Shown here: positions 57,446 to 64,000 of the stretch, one piece after another
How positions within the stretch are numbered: position 1 is the first letter of the stretch
How the letters are laid out: each line of letters opens with the position of its first letter
The notes under the pieces: generated by a model
Databases searched by the model: none
What the model was told of the DNA's origin: nothing
The model's input: the letters and a program-made list of their open reading frames with translations, nothing else
Position numbers and translations under genes: made by a program
From: Hondaea fermentalgiana
Taxonomy: Eukaryota; Sar; Bigyra; Thraustochytrida; Thraustochytriidae
Direction: 5' to 3'
Length of the DNA: 64,000 nt
Assembly: GCA_014084085.1 (NCBI GenBank)
Contig: NPFB01000040.1
Span: forward strand, 687,433 to 751,432

Positions 57446-60319
57446 TCAAATATTATCGTACTGATGGCGCGGACCGCGGTTCTCGCCTCGGCTGCGGAAG
57501 CAGCAGCAGCAGCAACGACACCAACGGCAAGTCTCAGCCAGACATGCTGGTGGATGCGCCACGCAAAAGACCACAAAGGCCATGAAGATACCAAAGAATG
57601 CGCCGCCTGCAGCACTCTTCTGCACGTTCGGATCTTGCACCGATTTGCCTACATAGTCCTCGTACGGGGATAGATCAAACCAGGGCTGCTCTTTGTCGTC
57701 CTCATCGTCATCGCCGTCCAAGTCTTCGCCTTGAATCGTCGATGACCCATCTTCAGCCTCGGGTGGCCACGGATAAAACTCTTGCTCTTCTGGCGGACAC
57801 TCGAGATCGTGATCGTCAAGGCAGCGGTTCAGGCAGGTTTCCGTCGGAAAGGTCAACTGCGAATAGCCGTCCTCGAGCTCGACCTTGGCGCAGTGAAAGA
57901 CATCTGAAAATTCCACAATGGCTGGCTTGTCCTCAATGGTCTTCCTTACCGAGTACATGCGTGCCTTTTCGGGAACATCCCGAAAGAGCATGGTTGGTTC
58001 GTGCCCCTCATCCGCCTCGACGATGCGAAGCTTGGGCTTGTAATGAGCAAGAGCCCAAGAAATGGTGTCGCCAATACGCATCGCAAAGGTCTGCATGGGA
58101 GAACGCTTGACGACCATGGTGAGCGTACCCGCGACCTCAAGCTTGCCGAGGAAAACCGCCGGATTTTCAATCTCCTCCTCGGGATCAGGCTGCACAGTCA
58201 TGGTTGCATCGGGCCCGATAAAGGTGTAGCAGCTGACGACCGCACCAGCGTTGACGTCGAGAACGCCAGCGGCGAGCTCGAGACGACGATCGTGCGAGAG
58301 GTTGACGCACTGCAGTCCGGCAGTCCTCTCCAGCACAACTCGAGAGCCGGAATTCATTTCAAGGCCACGGGATCGCGAAGAGAACGCAAGCGTCGAAGCT
58401 TCGCTCACAACGAGGTGACCCTGGCGCAGGTTCAGAACGCCATCGATTCGAATGCGGTATGTCGGTGTCTCGTCGTCGTCGTCGTCTGAAACGGATCCAG
58501 CTGGACCGCGTTTCGTACGCAAGGTGGCGCCCTGCTCAACGTGCACATTGGGCAGCGCGCAATTTGCCCCGACAGTCACGACTGCGTCCTCGCCCTCAAT
58601 CACCACAAGGCCCTGCGGGGAGAACACCCAAGCTGCCGAGGCATCCTCCTTCTCACAGATATTTGCGGAACGAGTGAGTCGAAGTACTTGGTCCGGGAGA
58701 AAGGTGTATGCGGTGACGCTCCACGCAGAGTCGTACTCGGGCTCAAGCACAGTCTTATTGCCAAAGCGCTCCGCATCGTACGAAATGATAAAGAGGCCAT
58801 CCGCGGTTTTCGTACCCTCGGGGGGCTGCGTGTTGCGCATCTCGGGCGTTGGAGAGGGAACGTGCGATTCCGGGACTGAGGACGTCGTTGTTGTCGTTGC
58901 CGCCACCGTGGGCTCTGGCGTAGGTGCCGGCACGGGATTTGGCATATTAAAGCCGTTCTTCTGGGCCACGGCGCAGGATCCGCAGCACTCGGCGCGAGAG
59001 CTGCGCGTGCCCGGCTCATTGTCGCGTGTCTTGTCACAAATGGAGCGTGCAATGCCCAAACGATTCTTGCCGTGGTCAAAGACATAGTCGAATCCGCCCA
59101 TGGTAAGAGCGCCGAGAACAAAGGATCCGCGCGCATCTCGGAGAATGCCCACGCAGTAAGCACCCCGTGAGCGAAAAAAGTAGGCACCTGGGGGGATGCA
59201 AATACGCGCGCTTGTGCCTTCGTAGGCTTCAAACTCGAGTTCGAGCGTCGGGAACTTTTCCAGCCACGGATCAAGGTCTTCCGAGTAGTCTTCGCTCTCT
59301 GGAGGCGCATAGCACATGATCGAGTCCCTTCGATCATCCGGATGTGCACTCGTTGGATTAGCGGTTCCGGGACAGTTTCCATCCTTGGCGCAAAAACTTT
59401 TGAACGACTTGGAAAGGGCGTCGGCGGTGTGAGAGTCGACATAAGTAAAGGTTGTGCCGCTATCGACAATGGGTTTCTTCAAACTCTGTCCCAGCTGCAC
59501 CGCTTCACCCTCAACGTAGAACTGTTGGACACCAACCTTGTAGAATCCCACCGAGGACAGCGGGATCCACTGAATGGGCTCCAGGTGTCGCGTCTCATCG
59601 TAACCTCCAACACCGAGCACGCCTGTACGAGAGGCAAGGCACATGGAAAAGAGGTCGTCTTCAAGTCTATGCGCTTGGCGCAAGCTTCCGATGAGCGTGT
59701 GCGAGTTGCCGCCAAACATGCCAATGATGCCATCGGCAAACTGGTGCTTGAACGGGGTGGCATACGAGCTGCAGCAGCCAAAGCTGTGCACGATGCCTTC
59801 CGTGGCCACGTCACACGCCTTGCCAAGACACATGAGCGCTTCAACGTTCTTGCCGCTATTGCACGAGCCTTCGCTGTAACACTGCTTGTAGTTTGACAAG
59901 TACTTGGCGCCGTTGGACTGTGACGGGTCAAAGTGGTTGTGGTCGCCGCAGTTGCACCCTGCGCACGGGACGGCAATGGTGCTCGACCCGGTGTCGACGA
60001 TCACACTAAAGACATCACCTTCGTTGGGCCCGATATGCAGCCAGGACCAGTAAACGCCGTCCTTTTCGCGCGAGATCTGCGCGAGTTCCTTAAACTTTTT
60101 CTCCGTATCGTCCAGACCACGGAGCAACCTGCGGTCGTCGCTACGGGGCCGCCGGTCGAGGGGCACCTCGAGTCGTCTGCGGCCGTTCGCATCCTCGAGA
60201 ATGCGCACTCGCCTTCCGTCGCTGTCGGCTGCAAAGGCCGGTACGGCCGTCGTTGCCGTTGCCAGCACGGCCAGCGCGGCCAGCACGGCCAGCACGGCCG
60301 TCGTCGACGCTCCGCGCAT
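57446..60319 (-). CDS. Membrane-anchored pepsin-type aspartic protease with beta-rich extension
   Basis: Single exon, 957 residues. A signal peptide is likely at 1-30. The pepsin fold runs from about 88 to 470, with the catalytic DTGSS at 109-113 and DSGTT at 286-290; both catalytic Asp are present. Many Cys pairs (CAGCNCGD, CCSSY) indicate disulfides. A Pro/Thr/Val-rich linker leads to a region of about 400 residues with short repeating beta strands (VVIEGEDAVVTVGANC, LRTKRG, GVLNLRQGHLVV, GVLDVNAGAVV), as in beta-helix or autotransporter-like folds. An acidic stretch precedes a TM segment (about 905-925) and a Cys-rich cytosolic tail CRWCRCCCCCF, a probable palmitoylation site. It is a secretory or surface protease. 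The role of the extension is unknown. Confidence 0.88.
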   Translation of the reverse strand: MRGASTTAVLAVLAALAVLATATTAVPAFAADSDGRRVRILEDANGRRRLEVPLDRRPRSDDRRLLRGLDDTEKKFKELAQISREKDGVYWSWLHIGPNEGDVFSVIVDTGSSTIAVPCAGCNCGDHNHFDPSQSNGAKYLSNYKQCYSEGSCNSGKNVEALMCLGKACDVATEGIVHSFGCCSSYATPFKHQFADGIIGMFGGNSHTLIGSLRQAHRLEDDLFSMCLASRTGVLGVGGYDETRHLEPIQWIPLSSVGFYKVGVQQFYVEGEAVQLGQSLKKPIVDSGTTFTYVDSHTADALSKSFKSFCAKDGNCPGTANPTSAHPDDRRDSIMCYAPPESEDYSEDLDPWLEKFPTLELEFEAYEGTSARICIPPGAYFFRSRGAYCVGILRDARGSFVLGALTMGGFDYVFDHGKNRLGIARSICDKTRDNEPGTRSSRAECCGSCAVAQKNGFNMPNPVPAPTPEPTVAATTTTTSSVPESHVPSPTPEMRNTQPPEGTKTADGLFIISYDAERFGNKTVLEPEYDSAWSVTAYTFLPDQVLRLTRSANICEKEDASAAWVFSPQGLVVIEGEDAVVTVGANCALPNVHVEQGATLRTKRGPAGSVSDDDDDETPTYRIRIDGVLNLRQGHLVVSEASTLAFSSRSRGLEMNSGSRVVLERTAGLQCVNLSHDRRLELAAGVLDVNAGAVVSCYTFIGPDATMTVQPDPEEEIENPAVFLGKLEVAGTLTMVVKRSPMQTFAMRIGDTISWALAHYKPKLRIVEADEGHEPTMLFRDVPEKARMYSVRKTIEDKPAIVEFSDVFHCAKVELEDGYSQLTFPTETCLNRCLDDHDLECPPEEQEFYPWPPEAEDGSSTIQGEDLDGDDDEDDKEQPWFDLSPYEDYVGKSVQDPNVQKSAAGGAFFGIFMAFVVFCVAHPPACLAETCRWCRCCCCCFRSRGENRGPRHQYDNI

Positions 60320-60410
60320 CTGCTCCTCGCAGTCGCGTCGCTGCCGCGTCGCTGCAGCTTGCGTCGAGCCGACTTCTCTGTTTGTTTGCCTTTGGCTCGT
60401 CGCTTTGGCT

Positions 60411-60971
60411 ATGCGCTTTGCTAGTAAACAACTGTATCCTTTCCCTGCTCCTGCAAACGAACGAACGAAAGAGCTTGGCGAGGGCCCCGGTGAGGAGCTT
60501 GGCGACGAGATTTGGCTTGGCGACGAGGGTTGGCAAGGACCTTGGCAACCGAAATTGGTAACGAGCGTCTCTTTGGGTTGTCAACATGCAATTACTGATA
60601 GGAGGCGGTCGACCGCGCCGAGAAAATTTTGAATTTGCTCGCGACGACTTGGAGGGAAAACATCCAGAAGCGGAATGGGGCTTGATTGCGCTGCACAGAA
60701 AGAAATGTTCGAGTCAAAAGTCTCTTTGTTCGGTCGCATGCTCCTCAACGCGCTCGAGGACAGCTGCTTCGGTGTTAAATTACATCGTGAAATTTGTCAT
60801 ACCATGTGTCTGCCTCTCAAGTTGCATGGCAGAGAAGAGGTCGGTCTACCGCGAGCAAGAGATCCTCTTCAGCTTGCTTCTGGAGACGCTTTGCTCACAG
60901 TCTTGGCAAAGAAAGGATCTTCTGCTTCGACGCTGATGACAGCCTGTGGTAAAAACACGGCTCATGTATAA
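60411..60971 (+). pseudogene. Possible two-exon gene broken by a frameshift
   Basis: Exon 1 candidate 60411-60557 starts MRFASKQLYPFPAPAN and reads through LGDEIWLGDEGWQGPW to a GTAACG donor. A short 44-base intron would end at TAG, and exon 2 continues from 60602 in phase 0 as EAVDRAEKILNLLATTW. That frame meets a TGA after QKRNGA. The adjacent frame then carries on from a GGGG run (60678-60681) as GLDCAAQKEMFESKVSLFG and stays open to 60971. Losing one G would join the two into a single reading frame of about 150 residues. So this is either a sequencing error in a homopolymer or a decayed gene. I recognise no family. The intron would be much shorter than the other ten, so the model is weak. 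Confidence 0.3.
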
Positions 60972-62548
60972 TAATATGGAAAGTCGGGCTTGCAAACGCC
61001 GCGACGGCGACGACGATGGCGGCAGCAGCTCCAACATCTATCGGATGTGAGAGACTCGCTCGACGATGTATCGAAGTGTTTTCTGGACTGGCCCGCATAC
61101 GATGCAATGTTCTTTGATTCTTTCGTATACTCTCGATTATTTGTTTTCCATCAAAAAGGAACAAGCAGTCTCTTTCTTTTTCAACTATTGGTGGAAGGTG
61201 AGGGGGGGGCACGGGGACGGAGGCGGGTGAGAGCACTCATCCGCACTGCGTAAGCAAGGAAACCTACGTCGCTGACACCTGGATGTGCTTATTTGGCGCG
61301 CCAATGACGTATAGGTATTTGCTGTTACCCAAGACTCTTTTTAGTGAAATTGCACATTTAGTTACACAGTAGCCGCCACTGTGCAATGTGGTTTGCTGTA
61401 TCACAGTGGATTGGTGGAAAATCTTCATTGTCCAAGGTCATCATATCTTGGCTAGAAGTCCGTGCGCGATGCTGAAAAACGCAGCAAGGCAGCGCAGGGC
61501 GGGGTCGGAGACCCTCCTACCGCACATTACGCGCAGCATGGCTTGAAAGATGGCATTCGAAGACGGGGGCATACGGCGAATCTGCGTCCAGGTCAAGAAA
61601 TACACCAAAGTTGAGGCACCGGGAAAACTCAACTAGATCGACGAGGAAGCCGGGGAGAATGTCTCGGGGTCCCTAATATATTTAGTTATTAGCAGACAAT
61701 GGGTTATTAAGAACTCATTGGGTACCCCCCCCCCCCCTCCGAGAGTATGTAAAGAGAAGGGTAGCGAAGCAGGAGAAGTGGTTGTGGCTGGTGGCAAGCG
61801 AGAGAAAAAGGGAAAAGAGATGGATGGCTGGATGGATGGACAAGGTAGTACGTAAGAGTAAAACGAAAGGAAGAAAGATAGTCGCTCTTGTTTGATTTGA
61901 TTTCTGATTTTGTTGGTTGATTGATCGAGGTGAGTTTGGGAAAGAAGTGGAGGGTGATTGACGCATGTTGAAGAGGAGGAGCCGAGCTGCGAGCTAATGC
62001 GAAAAAAAGGAGCAAGAGAGCGAAAGGATAAACGTGATCGAACGATGTACACAAATCATCCCGGTCGCGCTCACAGATGCGGGGCCCGCATCGGCTCTCG
62101 ACAGGACCAGGGTCAAAGTACACGAAGTCCGTAAGTAGTGAACACAGGCAGGGAGGGAGGCAGGCAGGGAGGGATAGCAGCTGCAAGCAATGCAAAGCAA
62201 ATGTGAGGAAAGAGAAAAGAAAGAAAGAAAGAAAAAGGGCAACAGCTCGCTCGTACGCAGCGCAAAGAGATTCACGCGCCACAAAGGGCGCAGTCAGGCT
62301 GGCGAAATGAGCCCAAGAGAAAGACAAAGACAAAGACATTTGTCCGTCCATACATCCGTTCATCTTGTTCGGTGAGTTGAGATTTGGAATCGAAATGAGC
62401 AAGAAAGTCGTTCCCTGACTTTCTCTCGACGTTCCCTGACAGTCTTAATCTTTTCTCCTTTTTCTTCTTGTTTTTTTTTTCTCTCCCCTGTTCTCCTTTG
62501 TATGATATGCCCTGGAGCAAAAGGTCATTAGCTGTGTGTTGTGTGTGT
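60972..62548. other. Intergenic region, mostly 3' flank of the SWIB gene
   Basis: 1.6 kb with low-complexity reading frames. An 8-base hairpin CCACTGTG/CACAGTGG is at 61376-61409. C13 run at 61725-61737. GGGAGGGAGGCAGGC and (GAAA)n runs at about 62150-62235. No gene supported. A frame with LVDLVEFSRCLNFGVFLDLD near 61530-61680 on the minus strand looks coding but is very short and isolated. Confidence 0.5.
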
Positions 62549-63571
62549 CTAGCAAGACCATTGCTCCTGCTGGACTTGGTGTGCCTTGTCATCATCGTCG
62601 GCCTCGTTGGCATCGTCGTACTGCTGGTCGGCGTAAAATCCCTGGGGCTGCTGCTGGGCAGCGGCCATTTGCGCCTGAAGCTCGTCCTGGTTGTCGGGCT
62701 TGGTGAGGTGATCAGAGATCATCTTTGTCATGGTGAACATATCGACGCGCTCCTGGTTGTTGAAAACGCGGCGCAGACGCTCGTCACACATGATCATCTT
62801 CTTGTTCGAGGGGTCCTGCAGGTTGTTTGACTTAATGTACTGCCAAAGGTTCTTGACAACGTCGGTGCGGCCCATCGAGTGGCCTCCGCAGACCTGTGCG
62901 AGGTCGTCGGAGAGAAGCATGGGCTTGCTGAGCCCTCCTGCGCCGCGGCGCTTGATGACGCCATCCTTCTTCTTCTTCTTCTTCTTCTTCTTGACAGGCT
63001 CCATCATAGCGGGCATAGCCTGCATGTGCTGGGGCTGGGGCGGGAAGAACTGGGGTCCCATGTACTGGGTCTGCATGCCCGGGTAGCTCATGGGGGCGAA
63101 CTGCTGGAGACCGCCGCCAAAGTGGGGCGGCTGTCCCGGGTGACCCGGGTGTTGCTGCGGGTGGTGCGCGTGGGGGTGTTGCTGGTGCTGGTGCGGGTGC
63201 ATTTGCGGCGCGCCAGGGTGACCCGGGTAGCCCATGTGCGGGGGCGGCTGGCGCATGACCATGGGGTCCATTTGCGCGGTTGCGAGTCGGTACGAGTTCT
63301 TTTCCTGGATGAAGACTCCCCTGCTGACGCCGAGTTTGACGGCTTTGCTCACGCGGTTCTTCTCCTCGGGGCTGTTGGTGAAGTCAATGCCATAGCGCTC
63401 CGTGAGGAACTTTTTGATGGCCTGCAGCGAGGATCCCTTGCGGCTTCCCATGGTGGCGATGGCCTGGCTGACCATCTCCATCATACTTGGCCTCATCTCC
63501 GTGGGCGCCGGGCCCATCTGCATCATAGCGCCGGCCTGCAGCATGTTGAAGCCGTCCATGGGCGCCTGCAT
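62549..63571 (-). CDS. H15-like / SWIB domain chromatin protein
   Basis: Single exon, 340 residues. An N-terminal winged-helix, linker-histone-like domain occupies about 28-98 (AIATMGSRKGSSLQAIKKFL, then VSKAVKLGVSRGVF). A His/Pro/Gln/Gly-rich segment (about 100-190) and a run of nine Lys (about 195) lead to a SWIB/MDM2 domain at about 215-290, with GGHSMGRTDVVKNLWQYIKSNNLQDP and the later FTMTKMISDHL. The acidic, Gln-rich C-terminus ends VQQEQWSC. SWIB domains are found in SWI/SNF-type BAF60 proteins, in plastid proteins and in TRI1 of yeast; the H15-like addition is known in some plant SWIB proteins. The likely role is nuclear, in chromatin or transcription. Confidence 0.87.
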   Translation of the reverse strand: MQAPMDGFNMLQAGAMMQMGPAPTEMRPSMMEMVSQAIATMGSRKGSSLQAIKKFLTERYGIDFTNSPEEKNRVSKAVKLGVSRGVFIQEKNSYRLATAQMDPMVMRQPPPHMGYPGHPGAPQMHPHQHQQHPHAHHPQQHPGHPGQPPHFGGGLQQFAPMSYPGMQTQYMGPQFFPPQPQHMQAMPAMMEPVKKKKKKKKKDGVIKRRGAGGLSKPMLLSDDLAQVCGGHSMGRTDVVKNLWQYIKSNNLQDPSNKKMIMCDERLRRVFNNQERVDMFTMTKMISDHLTKPDNQDELQAQMAAAQQQPQGFYADQQYDDANEADDDDKAHQVQQEQWSC

Positions 63572-64000
63572 CTTGCCTGTTCTTCTCTCCTCGAGCCGCT
63601 CCTCTGTCTGGCTGGCCGACCGGCCTGCCGCCTTCCTCCTCGGCGCTGCGCTCCTCGGCGCTGCGCTCCTCGGCGCTGCGCTCTGGCTGCGCGCCGCTGC
63701 GTTGGCTTCTGCCTGCCTCTTGCGGGCGCCGCTTGTCTCGCCTCGCTTGGCTCTGCTTGGCCGCCTTCAGATTTTTGCCACGCCCCCTCCTACGCGCAGC
63801 GCTAGCTGGCCACTAGCCCCTCGCGGCCGCCTTCGCTCCAGCTCGTCCCAACCACCGCGCGCGTCCCTCCTCGCCCGCCTCGCCTCCGCTCCGCTCCTCG
63901 GCGTTCTGCTGGCCCCTCTCCGTGGCGTAGGCGCTCTTTGCCGCACGCCTTGCCGCCGCCTCGCCTCGCCTCGCTTGGACCCGCATTTGCGCACCAGCAA
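63572..64000. other. Right-edge GC-rich region upstream of the SWIB gene
   Basis: CpG-rich, pyrimidine-rich leader and promoter with a CTCCTCGGCGCTGCG tandem repeat at about 63638-63684. No gene supported up to the window edge. Confidence 0.55.

Noticed and set aside
61441..61680. Minus-strand short frame with LVDLVEFSRCLNFGVFLDLD
   Set aside because: Too short, no start or splice context, and two frames compete; not enough for a gene or transposon relic.
62190..62410. Hydrophobic, Ser/Leu-rich minus-strand frame downstream of SWIB
   Set aside because: Arises from CTTT/TTTC tracts in the 3' flank.

Overview
The window is eukaryotic nuclear DNA from a protist. It is GC-rich and compact, with about 30 genes in 64 kb on both strands, many of them single-exon. 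The introns are few and short (101 to 233 bases) with GTAAGT, GTACGT, GTGAGT or GTGCGT donors and CAG acceptors. There is no operon structure, no transposon I can recognise, no rRNA or tRNA that I can support, and no CRISPR array. The gene content suggests a non-photosynthetic stramenopile, possibly a thraustochytrid (labyrinthulomycete): an alveolate/stramenopile-type DUF4833 protein, a lipase fused to a multi-spanning membrane module, SWEET, and CTF18. That placement is an inference from style and content, not from a marker gene. Four runs of exactly 100 N (561-660, 22425-22524, 35257-35356, 50301-50400) are scaffold gaps, each inside a very GC-rich upstream region.

Layout, left to right. 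0.8-10 kb: an RGG/WD40 protein, a very long ectodomain/multi-TM/lipase protein and a type II membrane sulfotransferase. 10-20 kb: an unrecognised acidic protein, the Fe-S assembly factor DRE2 (2 exons), a DUF4833 protein, a SWEET sugar transporter, a mitochondrial RidA (4 exons) and the beta subunit of Rab geranylgeranyltransferase. 20-33.5 kb: EMC8/9, a Rab5 GTPase, an RRM/SR-like protein, a TPR-lysine methyltransferase, a small three-exon Alba-like protein, YIPF6, an ER-type J protein, uracil phosphoribosyltransferase and RMND1. 35.8-50 kb: an RCC1-repeat/NCS2-permease fusion, ribosomal protein eS24, a pseudo-receiver/TPR/EF-hand/double cNBD protein, a small membrane protein, CTF18 and phosphoglycerate mutase. 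51.5-64 kb: MOCS1A, a multi-SNARE/DysF protein, a small membrane protein, a membrane-anchored aspartic protease with a beta-rich extension, a probable broken gene, and an H15/SWIB chromatin protein.

How the genes work together. Several act in membrane traffic: Rab5 and the enzyme subunit that prenylates Rabs lie 2 kb apart, with EMC8/9 between them, YIPF6 nearby, and the SNARE/DysF protein further on. They are not co-transcribed, so this is a loose neighbourhood at most. Others are housekeeping genes: translation, Fe-S and molybdenum cofactors, nucleotide salvage, glycolysis and sister-chromatid cohesion.

The strongest candidates for new biology are multi-domain proteins whose fusions sit inside single uninterrupted exons. 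The best is the protein at 53123-55270. By eye it carries a Qa-type SNARE followed by a syntaxin-17-like glycine zipper, a DysF domain, and two SNAP-25-like SNARE motifs, so all three Q-SNAREs in one chain. Next are the RCC1-permease fusion (35844-39426), the ectodomain/7TM/lipase protein (3012-7394) and the pseudo-receiver cyclic-nucleotide sensor (41109-44564). In non-coding DNA, the clearest signal is four GCAAGTG boxes spaced 22, 22 and 20 bases apart upstream of eS24.
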